Shown here piece after piece: positions 23,795 to 35,000 of a DNA stretch of 64,000 nucleotides. Position 1 is the first letter of the stretch, and each line of letters begins with the position of its first letter. The notes beneath the pieces are model-generated. The model was given only the letters and a program-made list of their open reading frames with translations, made no database searches and was not told the origin of the DNA. This DNA comes from a virus, in the IMG/VR virus record IMGVR_UViG_3300017917_004441, positions 36,912-100,911 of that record, one strand, 5' to 3'. The position numbers and the translations under genes are program-made.

Positions 23795-26700
23795 ATGCCA
23801 AGTAGCTTATCATTTCTAGCCACCAAAGCGATACGAGAAAAGTTATTGCTGAGAAACCTGAAGCCATACTCCAAACCTGGAGTATTCGCTCCACAGTCTC
23901 AGCCAGCTAGTGGTGAACTTATTCAGAACGATTATAACGTAATTGATTCACCTGATGTTCTGATTGACGCTAACCCATATGCTAATGTATTGGGGGTAAA
24001 AAACGAGTTTGGACCTAATGGGGGTTATAACTTGGACATCTCAGGACTTATATCAACAGCACAAAACACTCCAAACCGAGGACCCTATGGTCCATATCCA
24101 CCCTATACGGATGCCTTGGAAGTATATTCAACCACCTTCCAAAAAAGACAATACATCAAAAACGAGTATGTACCTCAATTTGGGTATCTAAGATATTACG
24201 AAATTGGTGACATTATCAAACCTCAAAGGAATCAAACCTATTGGGAGCCACCAAGTTTCAGACCTTCTATATACTCACCATACTCAATCTTGATCCAAGA
24301 AGACCCAGCCGGTGACGCTGGTGTTGTTTCCCAGGACTCCAGAATGATGCAGATTGCTGCCGAGAGAGCCAAGTACAGTTTCCAACAAAGAGTAAATCAG
24401 AATGTAAGAACCCAAACTATAGGTAGAGTAAACATTCTAAATGGTCTACAAGATCCAGTCAACTTGTCACAAATCCTTGCTGGACGTAGACCAATCATTG
24501 ATAGAGACTGGCAGATCACTACAGGTGGAGGAAATATCCTATCACAAGGACAGGATATTGTTCAAAGAATTGCGGGGTTCACTCTACCGTTCTCACCTAT
24601 TCCTGGTGACTACTTTGAACAAGATAATCTACAAAGAGATTTTGATACTACACAATCTTTAGGTGCAGCCGAAGGAGGACTGGCGGCGAGAATTGTTGGA
24701 GGATTATTTGGACTTCGTGGATCAAGACCGAAGTCACCATCACAGGTATTCTTAGATTATACAGGTGCTGGACAAAGAGCACAGTTGACATCCAATTTGG
24801 ACCTCAACAGATACCGTCCTCAATACAACACCGGTGGGACAGGAATTATTTCAGCACTCGGAAATGCCATCAGAGCGGCATTCGCTGCCGACAACGGGGC
24901 GGGATTCTACTATGTAGGAAGTCCCGAACGTGAACCACAATACTTGGTATCACCTCCTGGTGAAGTACCTATTGATCCATTTGGATCTCAAATTTTAGCA
25001 CCTGTTTATGGGCCTGACGTTCTTGGTAAAGAATACGAAGGACCTGAACAAAATTTCCAATTTGGTTTAGCCGGTAGAGCATTTGAAGACGATGGTAGTC
25101 TATCGGGTGGTTTTACATGGGTAAATGGTAAATGGGCTCCCAACTCAGGTAGAAGACAAAAACCTGGTGGGGATTACACAACCGAAGATCCCGATTTCCA
25201 ACTTATTGCTGGTCCATTTGAGGGTACACAGTCAATTAATTATGAATTCAAACCAGGATCCATACTGGATGATACCCAACGTCTTATTGACTCTGTACCA
25301 AACACAGGAGCAAGATTCGGACATGTTGGTAACGCCATTGATCAAACATCCAAAGTATTCTTTGACGGTTACAAAGAAATCACCAAAGGTTCTCAAGTCA
25401 TCAAATACACCGATGGACAAGAGAACGTTGGGATTGAATATTGTAGAGTCTTTACAAAAGATACTCCATATTACACATTCACTGACCTTCAGAAATACGA
25501 GGGTAACATCAGAAAGTTCAAATACTCAATTCTTGACTCTACATTCAATCTGAACATAACCCCAACCAAAGGGGAGGATTCTACAAACATCATTGATGGA
25601 CAAGTAACCAAATACATGTTCTCAATTGAAAACTTGGCTTGGAGAACAGGTAGTCGTCCTGGATTTAGATACAATGACCTTCCTGTGTGTGAGAAGGGAC
25701 CAAACGGTGGTAGAATTATGTGGTTCCCACCATATGACCTTACATTCAGTGAGGATACAACTCCATCATTCAATGAGACGTCATTCTTGGGTAGACCCGA
25801 GCCAATTTACACTTACAAGTCAACACAAAGAAGTGGAACCCTAAAGTGGAAGATCATTGTGGACCACCCATCTATTTTGAATTTGATAGTACAGAAGGTG
25901 TTGGCTAACGAGGGGGACAGACCAAAAGTAGATTCTATTGTAAACTCATTCTTTGCGGGTTGTAAGAAGTACGACTTGTATGAATTAGCAAAAATTTATA
26001 ACACGGTTCCACTCACTGAATTACAGGCTTGGCAAGAAGTTATCAATAACCCAAACACAACAAACGAACAGTATAAAGATGCGGTGAATTTCTTACAGGG
26101 AAATGAAACTGTTGCTCCAACTGGTGGGGGAACGGGACCATCTTCATCTGAAGCGATTTCTGCTGATTTCTTGTCATCGTATGAAAAAAATGGATTTTAT
26201 TTTGATAATGATATTCCTGGCACAAACCCTAATTTGACGACATCAACAAGTTTTGAAGTATTCTATAATTCTTATACATCGGCGGCAAACAAACAAGAAT
26301 ATCAGGCTAAAGCCATACAAAAAACTAATGTTGATTTATTTTTCCAAGACACCGTTGAGAGTAATTACACTCAAATTCAAGAACTTGGGAAAAAAATATA
26401 TGATATTTTACAACAACCCCAAGCCTCAAAAGTTGTTATTGATTTAGTGGGTAGTGCTTCATCACCACAAGAAGTGGCTTACAATAAGAAACTTTCATCA
26501 AGAAGAATAAGTTCGGTAGAAAATTTCTTTAAGAGTTTTAATTTTCCTGGTGGTGTTTCCCTAAGTAAATTTATTTCGGAGGGTAAAGTTGTGTTTACTG
26601 CAAATCCACAAGGTGAACAAAGTACGGCAACACCAAGAGCAGGTACTACTGCTTTGGGACCATTTTCTTGTACAGAAAATCTTACTGGTGCAAACAAAAT

Positions 26701-28720
26701 ATATTCGGTTCAAGCCATGGCGTGTAGAGCGGTAATAATCAACAAGATTACTATTGAACCAATTGTAGAACAACCTACACCAAACAACGTTGGGGTAAAT
26801 GCACAATTACAACAAGATGGTCAAAAACCACAACCAGTCAAACCAGGAACTGGTAATACACAAGCATTACAACAACCGACACAGTACCTATACAAAGGGG
26901 CTTCTAAGAAGTTGTTGAGATATCTTTTAAGTGAATGTGATTACTTTGAGGTTATGAAAGCGTCAAATCCGTTTATTTACGACTCAATCAAAGAAAAAAT
27001 CAAATACTTCCAACCATCATTCCACTCTATGACACCTGAGGGATTGAATTCAAGATTGACCTTTTTACAACAATGTACAAGACCTGGTGATACAATTCCT
27101 ACTATTGGTGCTAATGGTCAGAAATTATATAATGACGCTACAAATACATCATTTGGGGCACCACCTGTTTTGGTACTAAGAATTGGTGACTTTTACAACA
27201 CTAAGATTATACCAAAGAGTATCAACTTTACTTACGATAAGACATTTGACATAAATCCAGAAGGTATTGGATTTCAACCAATGATAGTGGATGTACAAAT
27301 GAGTTTCAATTTTGTTGGTGGAATGGGGCTTAAAAATCCAATTGACACGTTACAAAATGCATTATCATTCAACTACTACGCCAACACTGAAATGTATGAC
27401 GAAAGGGCTGAAGCAACAGAAGATACGACAAAACTTGATAGAGAAATAATACAGGCAATCCAAAACCAAACTCCTGTTGTTGGTGCTAAGAATGTTCAAA
27501 ACAACCTTACAACTGATGGAGGAAATACCATTGGAGTTCAGGTTGTCACAGGACAGACTTCTTCAGGTGTTACAGGAACAATTGAATATAAAACATTTAT
27601 GAACTCATTGGTTGACCAAACCAAGGACTACTTCAATGGTGGATTAACTTATTTTGAGAACCTTCTGAATAATTATAACTATGGTATTCTGTCGTTGGTA
27701 AACGATACATCAGGAAACAACGTTGGATATAACACAGGTGTAATCAACAGTAATACAACATCAATTATTGGTAAGAGTTTACAAGTCCAAAAGAATTTGG
27801 ATAACTCATTCTCAAAACTAATCTCGGCAATCAATGATGATGATCTTCCAATATTTAGTAGTCAAGCCTTTGTCAATCCATTGATAACAAACGCCCAAAA
27901 GAGATTGTTCAAGAAAAACTACAAGGATTTTGTGAACACATACAAGAATAATTTTGCGGATGGAATATCTGAAAACATTTCTACTATTGTACAAATCCAA
28001 CAAAACTTGGTTTTCAATTTTGATAGATTAAACTTTGTATTAGCAGGACCATCTGCGGGAAGTGGGTATGATGGAAAGATCAACAAACAAAATATTGCGG
28101 AGATTTTCATCACAAGTGGAACAACAGAAACATTCAACGGGAACCCTATTAATACCTATGTTCAGTTAGGTTTGGATGCTACCACGCTATCCATAAACAT
28201 AAATAACTATGTGACACAATTACAAGGAAAACAAATATATGTCGGGACTGCTTATAATAAAACCAGCGGGGCATACACACCACCAACTTCTGATACTATT
28301 ACCAACACTTTGTTACCAACTGACTTTGCAAAACTTGAGTTTATGTTGATGTCAAAAGCCATGTTGAAAGACAACAAACAAATTTTCTTGAATGCTTTGA
28401 AACAAGGATTGGATCAAGCCACTACAAATGCGATTGATTTCTATTATGATGGAATTGGTAATGCATCTTCAAGATATAATGTTTGGAAACAAATTTATGA
28501 TCAAAATAAAACTTTGATTACAACCTTCAAAACTTCCACAGTTGGACTATCTTTTGTTGAATACACTCCACCTTTTGGTAAAACTCAAGAAAGGATTACA
28601 GTTTTTGAGACAACCCTAACACCGCCGAACAATATCAAGAATACATTACAGAATATCTATTTACCTAAAAACGATTCATCTCAGATAAACCCATATAACT
28701 TCAAGAGAAAGTTTAACTAA
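23795..28720 (+). CDS. Large baseplate/tube-junction protein with OmpA-like domain
   Basis: This is a 1641-residue structural protein. Two tail-tube-cap-type segments are recognisable: about residues 605-700 (SIENLAWRTGSRPGFRYND onward to LKWKIIVDHPSI) and about 1125-1185 (VLRIGDFYNTKIIPKSINF onward). Between them, about residues 845-990, lies an OmpA-C-like domain with GSASSPQEVAYNKKLSSRR and the NxxLSxxRxxxV pattern whose Asn and Arg bind diaminopimelate in peptidoglycan. T4 gp48 and gp54 occupy the corresponding gene position but are only 320-364 residues. It is likely at the tube/baseplate junction; peptidoglycan contact is inference. The next gene starts 1 base after the stop. Confidence 0.65.
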   Translation: MPSSLSFLATKAIREKLLLRNLKPYSKPGVFAPQSQPASGELIQNDYNVIDSPDVLIDANPYANVLGVKNEFGPNGGYNLDISGLISTAQNTPNRGPYGPYPPYTDALEVYSTTFQKRQYIKNEYVPQFGYLRYYEIGDIIKPQRNQTYWEPPSFRPSIYSPYSILIQEDPAGDAGVVSQDSRMMQIAAERAKYSFQQRVNQNVRTQTIGRVNILNGLQDPVNLSQILAGRRPIIDRDWQITTGGGNILSQGQDIVQRIAGFTLPFSPIPGDYFEQDNLQRDFDTTQSLGAAEGGLAARIVGGLFGLRGSRPKSPSQVFLDYTGAGQRAQLTSNLDLNRYRPQYNTGGTGIISALGNAIRAAFAADNGAGFYYVGSPEREPQYLVSPPGEVPIDPFGSQILAPVYGPDVLGKEYEGPEQNFQFGLAGRAFEDDGSLSGGFTWVNGKWAPNSGRRQKPGGDYTTEDPDFQLIAGPFEGTQSINYEFKPGSILDDTQRLIDSVPNTGARFGHVGNAIDQTSKVFFDGYKEITKGSQVIKYTDGQENVGIEYCRVFTKDTPYYTFTDLQKYEGNIRKFKYSILDSTFNLNITPTKGEDSTNIIDGQVTKYMFSIENLAWRTGSRPGFRYNDLPVCEKGPNGGRIMWFPPYDLTFSEDTTPSFNETSFLGRPEPIYTYKSTQRSGTLKWKIIVDHPSILNLIVQKVLANEGDRPKVDSIVNSFFAGCKKYDLYELAKIYNTVPLTELQAWQEVINNPNTTNEQYKDAVNFLQGNETVAPTGGGTGPSSSEAISADFLSSYEKNGFYFDNDIPGTNPNLTTSTSFEVFYNSYTSAANKQEYQAKAIQKTNVDLFFQDTVESNYTQIQELGKKIYDILQQPQASKVVIDLVGSASSPQEVAYNKKLSSRRISSVENFFKSFNFPGGVSLSKFISEGKVVFTANPQGEQSTATPRAGTTALGPFSCTENLTGANKIYSVQAMACRAVIINKITIEPIVEQPTPNNVGVNAQLQQDGQKPQPVKPGTGNTQALQQPTQYLYKGASKKLLRYLLSECDYFEVMKASNPFIYDSIKEKIKYFQPSFHSMTPEGLNSRLTFLQQCTRPGDTIPTIGANGQKLYNDATNTSFGAPPVLVLRIGDFYNTKIIPKSINFTYDKTFDINPEGIGFQPMIVDVQMSFNFVGGMGLKNPIDTLQNALSFNYYANTEMYDERAEATEDTTKLDREIIQAIQNQTPVVGAKNVQNNLTTDGGNTIGVQVVTGQTSSGVTGTIEYKTFMNSLVDQTKDYFNGGLTYFENLLNNYNYGILSLVNDTSGNNVGYNTGVINSNTTSIIGKSLQVQKNLDNSFSKLISAINDDDLPIFSSQAFVNPLITNAQKRLFKKNYKDFVNTYKNNFADGISENISTIVQIQQNLVFNFDRLNFVLAGPSAGSGYDGKINKQNIAEIFITSGTTETFNGNPINTYVQLGLDATTLSININNYVTQLQGKQIYVGTAYNKTSGAYTPPTSDTITNTLLPTDFAKLEFMLMSKAMLKDNKQIFLNALKQGLDQATTNAIDFYYDGIGNASSRYNVWKQIYDQNKTLITTFKTSTVGLSFVEYTPPFGKTQERITVFETTLTPPNNIKNTLQNIYLPKNDSSQINPYNFKRKFN

Positions 28721-28721
28721 T

Positions 28722-29042
28722 ATGCAAACATACTACAATAGATATCAACAATTTTTCGTGAATGGAGAACAAACCGTGGTTCCTTTTATTCCATTACCAT
28801 CAAAAACAACTGATCAGAGGTATGTCTATAGAGTTGGTGTTAGTAGGTTAGATAAAGTTTCCCAAGAATACTATGGATCACCATTTTTCGGATGGTTAAT
28901 CCTTCAAGCCAATCCTGAATTCGGTGGTTTGGAATGGAACATACCTAATAACTCTGTGTTGACTATTCCATTCCCACTTGTATCATCATTACAAGATTAT
29001 AAAAATGGTGTAGACAACTACTTCTTCTATTATGGCAGATAA
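28722..29042 (+). CDS. gp53: LysM-like baseplate wedge protein (gp53-like)
   Basis: This 106-residue protein has a LysM/gpX-like core: VYRVGVSRLDKVSQEYYGSP, FFGWLILQANPEF, then NSVLTIPFPL. It has the usual order of an Arg-Leu-Asp start, Tyr-Tyr-Gly turn, Trp-bearing helix and final Ile-Pro strand. T4 gp53 carries this fold and links baseplate wedges. It sits 1 base after the junction protein, and its last 11 bases overlap the giant hub gene. Confidence 0.7.
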   Translation: MQTYYNRYQQFFVNGEQTVVPFIPLPSKTTDQRYVYRVGVSRLDKVSQEYYGSPFFGWLILQANPEFGGLEWNIPNNSVLTIPFPLVSSLQDYKNGVDNYFFYYGR

Positions 29043-32000
29043 TTTAGGAAATAACGATAATATATTTGTAGATTTTGATTGTCAAAACATCATATTGGTT
29101 GACCCCAATAAAACTCAAAATGATGATGGTACAGTTTCAGAAAGAAAACTAGCGCACGAAGATTTGGTTATGTATGCCAACTTGGAGGCGAGAGTTATCC
29201 CAAGAACAAAATTGGCTGTTGGAGCACCAATTTCGGACGCTGTTAGAAATATACCTTTGGCCTCCATGAATTTTCTCAGACCTGGTGGAAGAACACAACT
29301 GAGAAATGATTATTTAGATGAGATTACGGGATTGAATTCCCAAAGTGGTAAAGGTACTAACCAACCTAGTAGGAATAGTATCCAACAAGAAAACAAAACT
29401 GACGAATTCTACATTTCAGAAAATGTCATCAACCCGTTAGACACAGGTCTTTTGGGTATTGAATCCATCAGAATTCAAAACAACAGGAGCGTTACACCGA
29501 CTGTACAAATGGTTTTGATAGATACACAAGGTAGGGCACTATTTGAAAAAGGAGAGAACTCTGAATATGCTGCATTCTTTAATCTACCATATCCTATATT
29601 TTATTTGACGCTAAAAGGATACTACGGGAAGGCTATCAGATATCAGTTAATACTGACAAATTTTTCAGCGGCTTTTGAAGGTAACACAGGTAATTACAGA
29701 ATAAACCTAACTTTTTACTCTTACAAATATACCATTTTAGCTGAGACACAAGTTGGTGCTTTGTTTGCGTTACCATACATGTATGCTAGTGATTTTAGAG
29801 TACAATCAACGGGGTTAGAGCCAGCTGCAGTCCAAGCCGCCCGAGCCTCATTAGGGAATGACAAAACTACAACTCAAGTCATACGATCAACCAAAGGGTA
29901 TTCCAATATCCGAAACATGTATGCAAAATACAAAGCTCTTGGATTGATACCAAAAGATTTACCTGAATTATCAATACCGGAATTGCTAGCCAGACTTGAG
30001 TTATTACAAAGAAATATAATTCAAGGATTCGGACAGGCTGACTTTAGTCCATTGTCGGACATACAGAATTACAACAAACTTCTCACTGATTTTTACAATG
30101 ATGTTTATTCTTCTAACGAAAATTCTTGGTTTTCAAGGTACATAGACCGAGAAAATATTTTTGTATTCAAATCAAAGGTTGAAGACACCCCACCTAACGA
30201 AGAACCTGAATTACAGTATGTTTATTTGTATAAGAATAACATCGGTTCAGATACTCAAGCAAGTTTGGATGCCTACACACAATTGAAACAGATTGTAGAC
30301 TCATACAAATCCGCCTTAGCAAAAAACCCAACATTAGGTTTGAACGGGTCGTATACAATAGATGGTGTAAAAGATGACTCAACTAAAATAACGGCAATCA
30401 ATAAAATCAATGTAATCAATCCATCCAAGAGTTTGGATCAGAGTAAGGTTCTCATTGAGGATACTTTCAGAAAGGCAATTGGACTCAATGATATTGATTG
30501 GGAAGCGACATATGTGGCACGGAACAAACGAGAGGGTACCGCCTTTGAAGTATTGGAGTTACAAACCAAATCCGCAAATTTATTCAGACCTACTCAAACA
30601 AACGTAGGTGGATTGGCAATATTCTACCCCACTTACAATTTTATTTTTGAGGGTAAAAATCAATTTACAGGAATTTACCAACAAATTTTCAATGATGTAA
30701 ACAAACAGAAAGAAAAAATTGTTTTGGCTCTTGGTGCCTTTTTAGAAAAGAAAATTGAAGGTCCAAATGGATTAGGGTTTAGACCATCACTGAGAAACAT
30801 TATGGCCATGATATTCGCATCTATTGAAGGTTTCTATCTTCTATTAGATGATGTACACACGGACGCTTGGTCTCAAAGACTCAATAAAAAAAGAAAACAG
30901 GCCATATTCAACCCAACCATTTCTTCAGCAAATCCTGACACATATCAAAATACACCAACAACAACTGCTCCTAATTTGGGGGATATACCGGTTTACCCAT
31001 GGCCTCAATACTTGGTTGACACCAACGCTGAGGATGATGAACCGTTTGAAATAAGATATCCTGGTGAACCAAGTCAAATCGCAAGGACAGGCGCGAACGA
31101 TTTTGTTGCTTGGCCTGAAGTAGAATTTGTTGAGGAATATATCAAAGGATTATCTAAAACTTTGGATGCACCACCGTCTCCAAATGGAAATGCCAATCTA
31201 TCAAGAACTATATCAAGGATTTCAGTAAATGCCGTTGAATTCCCAATGACAAATATTCCATATTCTGATTACCAAGCAGTAAAGTTTTTGTATGAAATAT
31301 ACGAGCGTGTTTTATTGGCGGCATATTGGGACCGACTATCAAAAGGAGGACAAGAAAATTTTGAAATTTACAAAACACTATCCGACTTAGAAAACGTAAA
31401 CATACAAACATCATTACTTGGGGCTAGCCCACAATTGACTAAAATCCTTAAAAATGTTGCTTTATCACCTATAAATTATTTGGACGTTTTGAGAAATTCT
31501 TCCAACGATGGTACAGGACCAAGTTGGCAACAACTTATTCGTGGTATTTTCACCTCTGAGTATCTAAGGGGTATCACGACTAAGGATTATGGTATTCTCC
31601 CTAATACAACATTTTCTAACTCGTCTGAATCAACTAATCAAAGTGTTGATTCATTAGGTAAGATTCAACAATTTATTAAGGACACAAAATCCAATCAAAC
31701 TGACATTGCAGATTTATATCCTTTTGTTGATACCAATTGGACTAAATTCAATTTGTCTTCCTTTGTTAGTACGGAGAATACATATTTGACAACCAAGAGC
31801 CTGTATGTCAACGACACAAAAAAGTTCATCACCAATTTCCAAGACGGTCTATCTCAGAATGAAAATAGGCCTTTCACAAGTGGTGAATTTTTGATTGTAA
31901 ATCTTCCTGAACTTGACAACTCAAATGGGCAGAACAAAAGTTTTGATACGTTCTACTTGGAGAGAACTCTATCGGGTAATTACTTGGTAACAGAAGGACC

Positions 32001-35000
32001 TGTCAATTATCAAAATAAAACAGGTAAAGTTATTGCGGAACAAACAACCTCAATGATGAATACACCGTTTTTTATCAACGCAATTGATGATGCGGTAACA
32101 AGACAAAAATCCGCAGATTTAAATCCATATATACTTCCAGCGTATTTGTTTTTGAACTCACTACCTTTGAGTACACTTAGAGAAAAATACAAAAACGTTA
32201 GTCCAACACAAAATACAGATTTAGATTACATATTTGCAACGATGACCAAGTTTGGTGGTATTCACAAAGTACCATATGCTTGGGTTCTAAAATATGGTTC
32301 TATTTGGCACAGATATAAAAAGTGGATTGAGACAAGTACTGACATACTGAATCCTATTTGGAGTAACATCAATTACTTTGATCTGTATGATCCTATCACT
32401 CAGAACCTACAGAAATTTTATTCCTTCCAAAACCAACAGAACAAAAATGTTGATATTGTTGCTCAAAATAATGTGAACATTGTTGGAGTAACAATCTCCA
32501 CAATGAACGTAGGTTTCTATCCTAAGTTGATCAACGATTACTATTATATTTTTACAGGTCAAGATTTGTTTACTACCTATTCGGACTCTGAATTCCAAAG
32601 TGCGGTAACACAGGGACTGAATTTGGGTAATATACAGAAGAGTTCTATCGAACTTCCATTGGGTTTTGATAATTCACAACCAGGTAGAGTCCTGAACTAC
32701 CGTACTTGGTTTACAAGTTTTGACTCAAAAGATTCACCGAAGTTTACACCGTCGTTACAAAATCAAACAATTGTAATACCATCTTTTGGTAGTAATTTCA
32801 GTCAGGTGACCGATGAGTGTTTTGTGAACACTCCAACTGGTAAAACACTTAGCCAAGAGGTATTCAATAACACTGCGATTTATGACGGATCCGCAAGACC
32901 ATTTTGGGCGGCACCTAACTTTGGATATTTTGAATTACCAAGTATAACCAAACCAAGATATGATGAATACTTCAAGGAGATCAATCCAAATGGATTCAAT
33001 CCTGAAGCCTTTGAACTACAAAACGAATATAGTAACATTGAAGAAATATTCGGTGTTCTCAAAAAAGAAATATTGGATGAGTTTGAAACTGAGTTCTTAA
33101 ATTTTTGTGCCCCACAGACAGATAGTTCTTTGGATTTTTCAATTTTGGTAAACAAGAATTTCCAAACATTACTTCAAGAACTCATGTCAATCAATGTTGT
33201 TGACAATCAAAAAACATACGAAAATTACGTAAAAGATGTTTCTGTAGCTCAAGCCGAAAAAGTTACCAACACAATAAGAACATTCCTAAATTACGATGTT
33301 GCGTTGAAGATTGGTAACCCAAGTAATTTTGATAGAAGATTGTGGGGTAGTTTCACTACAAATCCTTCAAACGAAATAGTTGATGGATTTACATGGAATG
33401 CTTATATAAACAATTCATTACCATCATCCACGGGATCAACGACTTTGGCGCTATCTATTGCCCAATATCCTCAAGCGTGGCAGAACATGTACACTTACGT
33501 TGGATTTGCATCACAAACAGGATTGACATACAGTAATAGTGGAAGTTATTATACTGATTTTTTTGTTGACTTGAATATTGAATTCACCCCAACAAATGTT
33601 CAAAACTTTGCACCACTAATTAAGATCTATGGAACACAAAAATTGTTGGCTAACGGATCATATAATTCAGTCAACTTTACACAAGATATAAATGAGTATT
33701 ACACAAATAACGATAAGTTCATAAGTCTAATTTTGACTCAGTTATTTTTTAGTCTTCAGAAACAACTTCCGAATGTAGAACAAAGTAATGAAAAACCAAT
33801 TCTTAGTGGGTTAGACGGTAATCAACAAAAAATTGATTATTGGGAGACATTCAAAGCCTTCAACGACAAATGGATTGCTGGTGGAGAATTTAGAGAAAAA
33901 ACATTATTCCAAGACGTTCTATTCTTGGATCGTGCCAACCGAGATATTGGTAATGACGTACTGATGGATGTGATAAAACTAAAAGATTTCCTATCAGGAA
34001 GTACGGTAACTAATGCCAGGGTAATTGATTTTGTTAGCAAAATCTTTATTGATAACAAGTTTCAAATGATGCCGATGCCTGCCTATATCAACTTTTGGGG
34101 TGTTGGAGAAGTTGTCAACGGACAACGACCAAGAACTGAAACAAGTCAGGATATGGCTAACTCATTGTTCGGAACCTTCTTGGATGTAGACTACAGAGAA
34201 GCTTCACCGAAGTTAGTTTGTTATTATGTTGGTAAACCATCGGAACATTTGAACCTCAAAGGTAATGAAAACTACAGATGGAAGACAGATTCCTTTGACT
34301 TTAATTGTGGTGGGGATCAACCCCTAGCGAGTGACTTGAAGAATAAGACTGACTTTGCCCTTTCAAATAGAGTTGTTGGATTCAACGTAGATTTTGGTAC
34401 AAGAAATCAAGGGGTATTTTACAGTATACAATTAGATCAGAACGGAGCTGCTGCGACATCCGAAGCTAACCGAGTAGTCACAGATATTGCATTACAGGCC
34501 GGAGGTAAAAGGGCTCAATCTCAAAGTGTATCGTTATACAATTATTATAAAGTAAGGAGCTATGAATGTAGAGTAGAAGCACTTGGAAATATGATGATTC
34601 AACCTACGATGTACTTCAATTTACAGAGAGTACCAATGTTTTATGGTCCTTATATGGTTCAGTCCGTGGAACACGTAATCCAACCCGGAGATTTCAAAAC
34701 TTATTTTACGGGAATCAGAATGCCTGTTGCGTCAATACCGAAACTGACACAACAACTTGTGAGTTTGAATGAAAATTTGTTGAGTGAATTAGTACAACAA
34801 GTACAGAGACTTAAGGAGACTGAATCTCAGTCAGTTACTAACAACGTGATTTCGGTTGGAAATTCAATAAGAAGTAACCAAGTGTTTACGGCGGCTTCGC
34901 CAGCACGTTGTGTTGCGGACATGCAAGTTGCAAACGTTAGATATAGAAATTACCAAGGTATTGAAACAACAAAGAGAGAAATTACTTTTTCTGAGTTATC

